Origin: Gemmatimonadota bacterium
GTDB lineage: Bacteria > Gemmatimonadota > Gemmatimonadetes > Longimicrobiales > Gaopeijiaceae
Assembly (NCBI GenBank): GCA_022826565.1
Contig: JAJDUP010000034.1
Span: 1-64,000 of the forward strand
DNA length: 64,000 nucleotides
Direction: 5' to 3'
Under the pieces are notes generated by a model. The model made no database searches. It saw only the letters and a program-made list of their open reading frames with translations, and was not told the DNA's origin. Positions within the stretch are counted from its first letter, which is position 1. Each line of letters opens with the position of its first letter. The position numbers and the translations under genes are program-made. Below, in pieces: positions 50,511 to 58,486 of the stretch.

Positions 50511-53396
50511 ATGTCTGGCATCCGCGCCTGCTTCGCGCGCACTCACTCCCCGGCCGCGCCTTCCAGCCTCGCGCTGGCCCGGCTGGCTCCCACCGCACTC
50601 GCGCTCGCGCTCCTCACCGTCTCCACCCTCACGCCGCGGGCCGCGTTCGCCCAGGAGGACGGAGAACCGTTGGTGAATCAGAGCGACCACCCCGTGCTGC
50701 GGGCGTTCTCGTGGCGGTCGGTGGGTCCCTACGGCCAGGGCGGACGGGTGGACGACGTCGCCGTTCACCCCGGCGATCCCCACACCTACCTCGTCGGCTT
50801 CGCGACCGGCGGCCTGTGGAAGACCACTAACAACGGGACGACCTTCCGGTCCGTCTTCGACAGCTACGGCACCCACTCGATCGGCGCGCTGGCGTTTTCG
50901 CCGGCCGATCCGGACATCGTCTGGGTGGGAACGGGCGAGGCCAACAACCGGCAGAGTTCGTCGTTCGGCGACGGGATCTACAAGTCGACCGACGGCGGCG
51001 AGACCTTCACGCACATGGGGCTGCGCGAGACGCAGACGATCGCGCGCGTCGTCGCCCATCCGACGGACGCGGACGTCGCCTGGGTCGCGGCGAACGGCCA
51101 CCTCTTCGGGGCCAACCCCGAGCGCGGTGTCTACAAGACCACCGACGGCGGCCGCAGCTGGAACCTGGCGCTGAGCGTGGACGAGGACACCGGCGCGACG
51201 GACCTCGTCCTTCATCCCACCAATCCCGGCGTCCTGTTCGCGGCGACCTACCAGCGTCGCCGGACGGCATGCTGCTTCGTCGGCGGCGGGCCCGGCAGCG
51301 GCATCTGGCGCTCCGACGACGGCGGCGACACCTGGACGCGGCTGAGCGGCAGCGGGCTCCCGCGCGGGACCATGGGACGCGTGGCGCTCGCCATGACGCC
51401 AGCCGACCCCGACGTGGTCTACGCGCAGATCGAAGTTGCCGCGGACCGCGAGGAGCCGATCACCGCCGAGGAGCGTGCCGAGCTCGAGCGCGCCCGGGAC
51501 CTGGACGAGCCGCCGCCCCCCGATGACCAGTACAACGGGATCTGGCGGTCGACGGACGGCGGCGCGAGCTGGGAGTTCCGCAGCAACGAGAACGGGCGGC
51601 CGATGTACTTCAGCCAGATCCGCGTCGATCCGAACGATCCCGAGACGGTGTACGTGGTGGACCAGCGGGTGCACAGGTCGGTCGACGGCGCGGCGACCTT
51701 CGAGGTGCTCTCCGGATATGGGCACGTCGATCAGCACGCCATGTGGATCAACCCCGACGACAGCGATCACATCCTTCTCGGCAACGACGGCGCGATCGAC
51801 GTCAGCTACGATCAGGGCGAGACCTGGGAGGCGTTCCGGCGCTGGGCGGTCGGGCAGCCCTATCACGCCTCGGTGGACATGCGGCGGCCCTACTACGTCT
51901 GCACCGGCCTGCAGGACAACGGGAGCTGGTGCGGGCCGAGTGCGGTGCGGACCGGCGAGATCCTGAGCGAGGACTGGTACCGGGTCGGGGGCGGCGACGG
52001 CTTCTACACCGCCGTGGACCCGACCGACCACACGGTCGTCTACTCCGAGTCGCAGAACGGGAATCTCCGGCGGCTCAGCCTGGCGACCGGCGAGCAGGGC
52101 AGCATCCGGCCACGGGCGCCGACCGAGGACAGTCCGCGCACCAACATCGTGCCCGCGCCGGAGACGGGCACCGAGATCCGTTGGAACTGGAATACGCCGT
52201 TCATCCTGTCGCCGCACAACCCGGATGTGGTCTACGCGGGTGGCAACCGGCTGTTCCGGTCGCTGGACCGGGGGGAGACCTGGACGATGAGCCCGGATCT
52301 GACCCGGAGTATCAACCGGGACCGGGTCGAGATCATGGGCCAGGCGAACGGGATTTCGCGGTGCAGCCGCACGAATCGCGGCAGCGAGTGCATCCTGTCG
52401 CGCAACGACGGAGTCAGCCGCTTCAGCACGATCGTGTCGCTGACGGAGTCGCCGCTGGTGCCAGGCGTGCTGTGGGTCGGCACGGACGACGGCAATGTGC
52501 AGGTCAGCCGCGATGGCGGCGCGACCTGGACCGAGGTCGGCCGCAACATCCCCGGCGGGACGATGGGGTACTACGTCTCGCGCGTCGAGGCGTCGCACTT
52601 CGATGCCGCGACCGCCTATGTGTCGGTCGACGGTCACAAGAGCGACGACCTGCGGCCGTTTGTCTTCGTTACCCGGGACTACGGGCAGAACTGGAGCAAC
52701 ATCACTTCGAACCTGCCCGAATACGGCAACGTCAATACCGTCCGGCAGGATCCGAACAACGCGCGGCTGCTGTACGCCGGCACCGAGTTCGGGTTCTTCG
52801 TGTCACTCGACGAGGGCGGCACCTGGCACGAGTTGATGACCGGGCTGCCGGTCGTGCGCGTCGACGATGTGCTCGTGCATCCGCGCGACAACGATCTGGT
52901 GCTCGCAACGCACGGGCGCAGCGTGATGATCATGGACGACGTCACCTCGCTGCAGCAGCTGACGGACGAGGTGATGGCGGAGGACGCGTTCCTCTTCGAG
53001 CCGCGCGAGGCCGTGCGGTGGAAGCAGGACCGCAGGCTCTCGCGTTCCGTCACCGGGGACAAGGTGCTGACCGGTGACAATGCGCAGCCCGGGACCGCGA
53101 TCCAGTACTGGCTGAGAGAGGCATCCGGCGACGTGCAACTCACCGTCACCGATGTCTCTACCGGCGAGGTCTTCCGCGACCTGGAGGCGATCGGCAACAG
53201 CGGGATCAACCGCGTGCAGTGGAACCTGCGCGGGAATCGGCGCGAGGGACCGCCGGGGGGCGGGTTCCAGTTCGGCGGCGGCGGTCAGGGGCCGATGGCG
53301 CAGCCGGGACTGTACCGCGTGACGCTGACGGTCGACGGACAGGAGATGTCGCGCACGGTTACCGTGCTCGAGGATGTGTGGATGGGGGTGGGGTAG
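50511..53396 (+). CDS. Large secreted BNR/VPS10-type beta-propeller protein (paralogue)
   Basis: This 961-residue protein has a signal peptide (LARLAPTALALALLTVSTLTPRAAFA, cut before QEDG). BNR/Asp-box repeats follow, for example TTNNGTTFRS, STDGGETFTH, TTDGGRSWNL, SDDGGDTWTR, STDGGASWEF, SYDQGETWEA, SLDRGETWTM, SRDGGATWTE and TRDYGQNWSN, giving two propellers. A short Ig-like C-terminal domain follows. It is clearly a paralogue of 45041-48325, but shorter because it lacks the terminal helical part. The AGAGG before the ATG at 50511 sets the start; the open frame upstream is spurious overlap with hipA. A surface or secreted binding role is likely. The last 38 bases overlap the 3' end of the convergent Ig-repeat gene. 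Confidence 0.85.
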   Translation: MSGIRACFARTHSPAAPSSLALARLAPTALALALLTVSTLTPRAAFAQEDGEPLVNQSDHPVLRAFSWRSVGPYGQGGRVDDVAVHPGDPHTYLVGFATGGLWKTTNNGTTFRSVFDSYGTHSIGALAFSPADPDIVWVGTGEANNRQSSSFGDGIYKSTDGGETFTHMGLRETQTIARVVAHPTDADVAWVAANGHLFGANPERGVYKTTDGGRSWNLALSVDEDTGATDLVLHPTNPGVLFAATYQRRRTACCFVGGGPGSGIWRSDDGGDTWTRLSGSGLPRGTMGRVALAMTPADPDVVYAQIEVAADREEPITAEERAELERARDLDEPPPPDDQYNGIWRSTDGGASWEFRSNENGRPMYFSQIRVDPNDPETVYVVDQRVHRSVDGAATFEVLSGYGHVDQHAMWINPDDSDHILLGNDGAIDVSYDQGETWEAFRRWAVGQPYHASVDMRRPYYVCTGLQDNGSWCGPSAVRTGEILSEDWYRVGGGDGFYTAVDPTDHTVVYSESQNGNLRRLSLATGEQGSIRPRAPTEDSPRTNIVPAPETGTEIRWNWNTPFILSPHNPDVVYAGGNRLFRSLDRGETWTMSPDLTRSINRDRVEIMGQANGISRCSRTNRGSECILSRNDGVSRFSTIVSLTESPLVPGVLWVGTDDGNVQVSRDGGATWTEVGRNIPGGTMGYYVSRVEASHFDAATAYVSVDGHKSDDLRPFVFVTRDYGQNWSNITSNLPEYGNVNTVRQDPNNARLLYAGTEFGFFVSLDEGGTWHELMTGLPVVRVDDVLVHPRDNDLVLATHGRSVMIMDDVTSLQQLTDEVMAEDAFLFEPREAVRWKQDRRLSRSVTGDKVLTGDNAQPGTAIQYWLREASGDVQLTVTDVSTGEVFRDLEAIGNSGINRVQWNLRGNRREGPPGGGFQFGGGGQGPMAQPGLYRVTLTVDGQEMSRTVTVLEDVWMGVG

Positions 53397-54699
53397 GCGG
53401 GACGGCGCCTTCGGAACGAAGCGGATCCGGGGCTATCGGACGCGCGGCCGGGAGTAGCGGCAAACGCCGCCCCGGCTGCGCGGACCGTGCCCCGCCGGCC
53501 GACGCCGAACCGGTGCCAATCTCCAGCACGGTAATCGTTGCAATCGCGATACGGTTGACACCCGCGCGGGTCGCCTTGACTTCGATTTCGCCGGTCCCTG
53601 GTCCCTCCGCAGTCACCAGGCCCATGCCATCCACTGTCACCACGGAAGAGTCGCGAGTGGTCCAGACATAATCGGTATCCTCGACCAGATGCCCGTTTGC
53701 GTCGCGGGCTGACGCGCTCAGGCGCACAGTGTCCCCGACAGCGTGCAGGGTATCGACGGCGGGCGTCACAAGCACTTCTGCAGCCAGCTGGGCGACCGTC
53801 ACTCCCGCCGAGTCCCTCAACTCTCCGCTGCTTGCAAACACGTCCGTACTGCCGGTGCGAACGGCAGACACCAGCCCCATCGAATCGACAGCCGCAACGG
53901 CATCGTTTTTCGAGATCCACGTGAAAAAGAGACCCGCGACGGCGTGTCCGTTGGCGTCGAGGCCCACGGCGCTCAGCCGCACCGTGTCACCCAGGGACAA
54001 GAGTGTCGTCGATGACGGCAACACGTCCATTGACACGAGAATCTGCGAGACGGAGATCGTTGCCGCTCCGCTGACGCCACCCCCGGTCGCAGTGATGTTC
54101 GCTCTGCCGCTCCCTGTTGCGGTTACGAGCCCGTTGGAATCGACGATGGCAACAGAGTCATCGGCGGAGTTCCACAGGATGGCGATGTCCGGGACGGGGT
54201 TGCTGTTGGCGTCAACGGGCTGTGCGGTCAGCCGGACGGTGTCACCGATGCTGAAGAGCGTGTCCGCAGACGGCGATAGGTCGATACGCACCAGTCGCTG
54301 AGCCACCGTGATCGACGCGGTCCCGGCAGCGCTGCCGGATGTGGCTGTTACAGTCGCATTCCCGTTCTGGACCGCGGTCACGACTCCACTGCCGTCTACT
54401 GTCGCGACGGAATTGTCGTTGCTCGCCCAGTTGACGACCGCGCCCTCAATCGTCTGACCGTTTTCGTCACGAGCCGTCGCAATCAGCTGGAGCGTTTCGC
54501 CCAGCGCCAACAGTTCCGCGGAAGAGGGCGACACAACGACGGTCGCAACGATCTGCGGCTCCTGCGAGCCGTCGCAGGCGATGCCAGCCACCAATGCCAC
54601 AATCGGCGGCAACACAAAGAGGGCGAGCCGTGCCCGCCAAGGCCTCGTTCTACAAATAGGTCGCTCCTCAACTCGTGGGGGTCGCGGGTAGTGCCCCAT
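53359..54699 (-). CDS. Four-repeat Big2 Ig-like lipoprotein
   Basis: This 446-residue protein has a signal ending LVAGIAC (lipobox) and four Big2-type Ig repeats of 82-85 residues. Each follows the pattern VSPSSAELLALGETLQLIA, DGSGVVTAVQNG-like turn and a GTASITVAQ end. They start at about residues 52, 136, 220 and 304. After the fourth repeat comes a Pro/Ala/Arg-rich tail without clear homology; these last 13 codons overlap the 3' end of the BNR gene on the other strand. The protein is probably surface-exposed and adhesive. A missing C-terminal functional domain, common in such proteins, suggests truncation. The start is uncertain; no Shine-Dalgarno was found for 54699. Confidence 0.8.
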   Translation of the reverse strand: MGHYPRPPRVEERPICRTRPWRARLALFVLPPIVALVAGIACDGSQEPQIVATVVVSPSSAELLALGETLQLIATARDENGQTIEGAVVNWASNDNSVATVDGSGVVTAVQNGNATVTATSGSAAGTASITVAQRLVRIDLSPSADTLFSIGDTVRLTAQPVDANSNPVPDIAILWNSADDSVAIVDSNGLVTATGSGRANITATGGGVSGAATISVSQILVSMDVLPSSTTLLSLGDTVRLSAVGLDANGHAVAGLFFTWISKNDAVAAVDSMGLVSAVRTGSTDVFASSGELRDSAGVTVAQLAAEVLVTPAVDTLHAVGDTVRLSASARDANGHLVEDTDYVWTTRDSSVVTVDGMGLVTAEGPGTGEIEVKATRAGVNRIAIATITVLEIGTGSASAGGARSAQPGRRLPLLPAARPIAPDPLRSEGAVPPTPPPSTHPRAR

Positions 54700-54841
54700 A
54701 ACGATAACTCTGTGGCCTCAGCGGTGTGCCTGTGACCGACATTGACCCCCGGTGCGGCCTCCCATCGTCGTGCCGTGAGGCCATTGCCGTCGGCGGCCTG
54801 TTCGCGGTTGGCTGCCTGGGGCGTATTCGCATGGAGAGTTC

Positions 54842-54868
54842 TTGATCACCATCGGCCACCTGTATACT
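54842..54868 (+). promoter_or_regulatory. Possible promoter of the HTH regulator gene
   Basis: In the 231-base divergent gap (54700-54930), an AT-rich patch contains TTGATC (54842-54847) and TATACT (54863-54868), but with only 15 bases between them, shorter than ideal. The predicted start is about 55 bases before the ATG at 54931. The rest of the gap shows no gene or RNA; its end carries TTTTCGGCCGCGCCCAT, also found at 7467-7484. Confidence 0.35.
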
Positions 54869-54930
54869 GTTACGGTCGTATTTGTACGTTTTTCTATGAC
54901 CATATCTGATCACACTTTTCGGCCGCGCCC

Positions 54931-55731
54931 ATGATTGCAATGTACTGCGATACCCCGGACATGAGGGAACGGATCCAGGGCTTGCTGACCGGTGTCGATT
55001 TGAAGTCCGCGGAGCGCCTCGATCGATTCCGGGACCTCCTTCAGGGCGCGGCTGTAGCGATTGCGGGCATGGAACGGTGTTCGGACGCGGACGTGGACTG
55101 GCTCCAGGGTTCTCTTGCGCTCGGCCCCTCCGGCCCGTCGTGCATCGTCGTGACGCCGCTGTCGCTGATCCACCTGCAACGGCTTCGAGCGATCGAATCC
55201 AGCCGCCTTCACGTCGTGTGGGTAGAGGAAATCAACGAACGCCTGGGCCTGGTCCTGGATCAGATCGACCCGGCGCACCTGGATCCGCTGCAGAGCCTCG
55301 GCCGCCATCTGGTGAGTGACTATGAGCTACACCAATCCATGGTCAGGGCGATCAGTCAGATCTGTAAGCTGTCCGAGGGCCTCGAGTCCGAGCCTCCGAA
55401 GAACTCGGTCAGCGAGCTCGCCGAATACGCCGGCGTGGCCCCGGACGCCTTCCGTCGCTATTGGCGCAACCAGGTGCCGCTGGATTGCCGTCCCAAGGAG
55501 CTGCTAAACTGGGCACTGCTCATGTGGGGGATCCGCCGTCGCTCGGTGGCCTCGTGGGTGGAGATCGCCGATTCGGCGGGCGTGCGGCGCCGGACGCTGG
55601 AGCGCGCCGCCATACGGCTGGCCGGCTCTACGCTTGCCACTGCGGCTCGTCACCCCAGGATGGTTCAGCGGCGTTTCAGCGAATGGGTGGCCACGGTGTC
55701 ACTCCCAGGCGTGCCCCTTGCCAGGCGCTGA
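54931..55731 (+). CDS. Putative AraC-like HTH transcriptional regulator
   Basis: This 266-residue protein has an N-terminal alpha/beta part (residues 1-125: MIAMYCDTPDMRERI, VAIAGMERCSDADVDWL, SCIVVTPLSLIHLQRLRAI, LHVVWVEEI) that resembles a degenerate response-regulator receiver fold without the phospho-Asp. The C-terminal part (about 150-260) has two helix-turn-helix-like units: SVSELAEYAGVAPDAFRRYWR and SVASWVEIADSAGVRRRTLERAA, in the order seen in AraC-type DNA-binding domains. It is probably a transcription factor acting on the nearby secreted-protein genes. It is divergent from the Ig-repeat gene and 75 bases before the DUF1028 gene. The effector is unknown. Confidence 0.6.
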   Translation: MIAMYCDTPDMRERIQGLLTGVDLKSAERLDRFRDLLQGAAVAIAGMERCSDADVDWLQGSLALGPSGPSCIVVTPLSLIHLQRLRAIESSRLHVVWVEEINERLGLVLDQIDPAHLDPLQSLGRHLVSDYELHQSMVRAISQICKLSEGLESEPPKNSVSELAEYAGVAPDAFRRYWRNQVPLDCRPKELLNWALLMWGIRRRSVASWVEIADSAGVRRRTLERAAIRLAGSTLATAARHPRMVQRRFSEWVATVSLPGVPLARR

Positions 55732-55806
55732 GAAAACCCTCTCGTATCCCGCGTAACCAGGGTGCCGTCAACGAGGGGAGCGCCCAATTCCCGAGGAGAT
55801 GAAGTG

Positions 55807-56682
55807 ATGAGAAGGACGACCAGAGCCGCGCTGTTGCTCTTTGCGCCCGCTGGATGGCCGGTTTCGCTCGGCGCCCAGGAGAGAGCCGCGACCCTACCGG
55901 TCACGGATGACGCGATCGTGGCCACGTTTTCGATCGTGGCGCGAGACCCCGCGACGGGCGAACTGGGCGTGGCGGTGCAGTCGCGCGCCTTCCGCGCCGG
56001 GGCGATCGTGTCGTACGCGAAGGCGGGTGTGGGCGCGATCGCCACTCAGGCCGCGGCGAACCAGACCTACGGGCCGCGCGGCCTGGATCTGCTCGAGTTG
56101 GGGTTGTCGCCGGACGAGGTGGTGGAGCATCTCACCGGGTCGGATCCGGGGCGGGATCGGCGGCAGCTTGCCGTGATCGATGCGCAGGGCCGGGTGCGGG
56201 CGTACACCGGCTCGGGCACCAGCGCCTGGGCTGGCCATATCGAGGGTGAGAACTACTCGGTGCAGGGCAACATCCTGGCCGGCGAGGCGGTGGTGGACGC
56301 GATGGCGGCCGCGTTCGAGTCGGCGCGCGGGGCGCTGGCGCTGCGGCTCATGGATGCGCTCGACGCGGGGGAGGCGGCGGGCGGCGACGCGCGTGGGAAG
56401 CAGGCGGGCGGTGTACTTGTCGTCAAGCCGATCGGCGACTCGGGCCGGACGACCGACCGCTGGGTCGACGTGCGCGTCGACGACCACACCGAGCCCTTCA
56501 AGGAGCTGCGCCGGCTCGTGAACATGTCCGTGTCTCGCATCCACTCGCGCGAGGCGCGCGAGCTGGCCGCCGAAGGGCGTTTCGGCGAGGCAATCCAGAA
56601 GCAGCGGGAAGCAATCGCCATCGTTCCGGGCGAGGACCAGCTGATCTACGGGCTGGCGAGGCTGCTACGCACGCGCGGGTGA
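55807..56682 (+). CDS. DUF1028 protein (Ntn-hydrolase fold) with frameshifted C-terminus
   Basis: This 291-residue protein has a signal peptide (AALLLFAPAGWPVSLGAQE) and a DUF1028 domain, a predicted Ntn-hydrolase-like fold often near peptidases and GGTs: TFSIVARDPATGELGVAVQSRAF, VGAIATQAAANQTYGPRGLDLL, and RQLAVIDAQGRVRAYTGSGT, split here. GAGGAGATGAAGTG before the ATG at 55807 sets the start. A C-terminal TPR-like helix (AEGRFGEAIQKQREAIAIVPGEDQLIYGLARLL) ends abruptly at RTRG. The following bases 56669-56815, read in another frame, continue the same kind of protein (ARAGDAANAVATLRDAIER...DAAFRRLIGG). A one-base indel therefore probably truncated the gene near 56668. Confidence 0.78.
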   Translation: MRRTTRAALLLFAPAGWPVSLGAQERAATLPVTDDAIVATFSIVARDPATGELGVAVQSRAFRAGAIVSYAKAGVGAIATQAAANQTYGPRGLDLLELGLSPDEVVEHLTGSDPGRDRRQLAVIDAQGRVRAYTGSGTSAWAGHIEGENYSVQGNILAGEAVVDAMAAAFESARGALALRLMDALDAGEAAGGDARGKQAGGVLVVKPIGDSGRTTDRWVDVRVDDHTEPFKELRRLVNMSVSRIHSREARELAAEGRFGEAIQKQREAIAIVPGEDQLIYGLARLLRTRG

Positions 56683-56815
56683 CGCGGCCAATGCCGTGGC
56701 GACGCTGCGGGACGCCATCGAGCGCAACGCGCGCTGGCGTGAGCTGGCCTTGACGCAGCGCGACTTCGACGGAATCCGTGACGACGCGGCGTTCCGGCGG
56801 CTGATCGGGGGATAG
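56669..56815 (+). pseudogene. Out-of-frame C-terminal tail of the DUF1028 protein
   Basis: Read from TAC at 56669, this stretch encodes YARAGDAANAVATLRDAIER, then NARWRELALTQRDFDGIRDD and AAFRRLIGG before a stop at 56813-56815. It is a TPR-type helical hairpin that naturally completes the repeat at the end of the 55807-56682 protein, with the ...FDGIRDDAAFRRL ending typical of TPR proteins. The join needs a shift of one base in or before CTGCTACG. It could be a true mutation, a sequencing or assembly error, or a programmed shift. Confidence 0.65.
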
Positions 56816-56825
56816 CGGCGGGCTC

Positions 56826-58352
56826 CTACCAGCTCCACTCCGGATCCACGGCCTTCACGACCATCCCCAGCGCCTCGTACTCCCGCTCCGTACGATCCGG
56901 TGCGTGCGCGGCGGGCGAGCGGTGGCTCTGCACCACCATCACGAGGTCGCGAGACGGAATGATGTAGGTCCGCTGCTCCCCCGCCCCGGCAGCGTTGTAG
57001 GCATCGGGCGGCAGCGTCGGCACGCGGATGCCGCGCCCGTCGTCGCCGGCCGGATTCACCCAGAACTGCCCGCCGTAGACCGGAGGATCCCACGCCGGCG
57101 CCGGTGAGCTCACGAAGTCGACGAACTCCTCGGGCAGCAGCCGCTCGCCGTTCCACATTCCTCGCTGCAGGTACAGCATCCCGACCCGCGCCCAGTTGCG
57201 GGGCGTACCGTAGTTGTACCCGGTGAGGATAAAGTTGCCGTGCGCGTCGGTCTCCATGATGAACCGCCGGATCCCGATCCTGTCGAAGAGCGCCCGTTGC
57301 GGCCACGTCAGGTACTCCTCGCCGAGCTCGTTCTCGACCACCCGCCGCACGATGTACCCCAGCGTCCACGGGTCCGAGTTGCGGTAGCGGCCGACCGTGT
57401 TGGGCGGGAACTCGGGCTCGCGCGTCGTCGAGAAACGGAACACGTCGATCGGGGCGCCGTACCCCAGCCAGTGGTCCCACTGCCCCGGAATGAACGCCTG
57501 CGCCATCTGCTCCGGGGTGGCTCCAGAGTTGGTGAAGCGGAGGCCGGAGGACATGCGAAGCAGGTCGGCGATCCGGATCGCGGCGCGCGGATCGTCAGCA
57601 GAGTTCCGCCATTCGGGCACCGGCGCCGCCTGCCAGAGGTCGAGGTGGCCCATCTGGATGAGACGGCCGATCAGGGTGGCGGTCATGCTCTTTCCCATCG
57701 ACCAGCTCTCGAGCTGGGTGTCCTTGTGCACCCCCGGCCCGTATTCCTCGGCGATGATCCGCCCGCGGTGCACCGCGACGAAGGCGGCCCGGTTGTCGCC
57801 GGGCGTGAACATGAGCCGCACGGCTTCGGAGACCAGCTCGGCGTCCACGTCATCCGGGAGAGGCCCGTCCGGCAGCAGATCGCCCATGGGCCAGGGCGTC
57901 GTCGCCGCGTCGGGCAGGGCGCTCACCACCTGGCGCGGCGTGAAGAACACCTTGTCTGTCCACCGCGGCAGAATCACGCACCCCTGGTCGCCGATGTACC
58001 GCGCGCGGCCCGCTGCGCCGCCTTGCGACGCGGTAACGACCCGGCGCTCCTCGTCGACGTCAAAGGCCAGGCGACCGCTCTCGTAATCGCTTACGTCGTC
58101 TTCGGTGAGGAGAATGCTCTGGTAAAGCGCCTCGCGCCGGTCGCGCTGCGAGACCCAGATCGCCGAGCAGAACCGCTTGGCCGAGCCGTTCAGCGCGATT
58201 TCGGGCGGCGGGGTGGCGGTCCCGGCCGGCGAACCGGTCGCCGAGTCGTCCGTGCCGGGGGCATCCCCGCCCCCCGACGCGTCGGGTGCACCGCAGGCGA
58301 TCCACCAGATGGATGCCAGCAGTAGCGGACCCAGGTTTGTGACCTCTCTCAC
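56826..58352 (-). CDS. Beta-lactamase-fold serine hydrolase lipoprotein
   Basis: This 508-residue exported hydrolase of the class C beta-lactamase/DD-peptidase (PF00144) family starts at a GTG (58352) preceded by GAGGAGG. A lipoprotein-like signal ends in IWWIAC (C20) and is followed by a Gly/Ser/Thr/Pro-rich linker. The catalytic S-x-x-K is S218-M-G-K221 (SWSMGKSMT), the second motif is Y-R-N in VGRYRNSDPW, and a GAGEQ turn stands for the third motif. An N-terminal domain of about 150 residues (RFCSAIWVSQRDR...) precedes the catalytic part and is not recognised. It is more likely an esterase or peptidase than a resistance enzyme. It is divergent from the S9 peptidase gene. Confidence 0.87.
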   Translation of the reverse strand: MREVTNLGPLLLASIWWIACGAPDASGGGDAPGTDDSATGSPAGTATPPPEIALNGSAKRFCSAIWVSQRDRREALYQSILLTEDDVSDYESGRLAFDVDEERRVVTASQGGAAGRARYIGDQGCVILPRWTDKVFFTPRQVVSALPDAATTPWPMGDLLPDGPLPDDVDAELVSEAVRLMFTPGDNRAAFVAVHRGRIIAEEYGPGVHKDTQLESWSMGKSMTATLIGRLIQMGHLDLWQAAPVPEWRNSADDPRAAIRIADLLRMSSGLRFTNSGATPEQMAQAFIPGQWDHWLGYGAPIDVFRFSTTREPEFPPNTVGRYRNSDPWTLGYIVRRVVENELGEEYLTWPQRALFDRIGIRRFIMETDAHGNFILTGYNYGTPRNWARVGMLYLQRGMWNGERLLPEEFVDFVSSPAPAWDPPVYGGQFWVNPAGDDGRGIRVPTLPPDAYNAAGAGEQRTYIIPSRDLVMVVQSHRSPAAHAPDRTEREYEALGMVVKAVDPEWSW

Positions 58353-58486
58353 GATGTCCTCCTCGCGTTGTCGGCGCCGCGGCCGGAAGCTCCCCGTTTG
58401 ATTTCCCCCCATCGTGCGCTGATATTGGCGCAATCGTCCGCCAGACGCACGGTCAATCGCGATTTGAAACACCCAGGGAGGTCCTC

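Noticed and set aside
45041..53396. The two BNR proteins as sialidases
   Set aside because: Asp-boxes are present but the FRIP motif, arginine triad and Tyr/Glu pair of sialidases are not; they fit sortilin/VPS10-like propellers instead.
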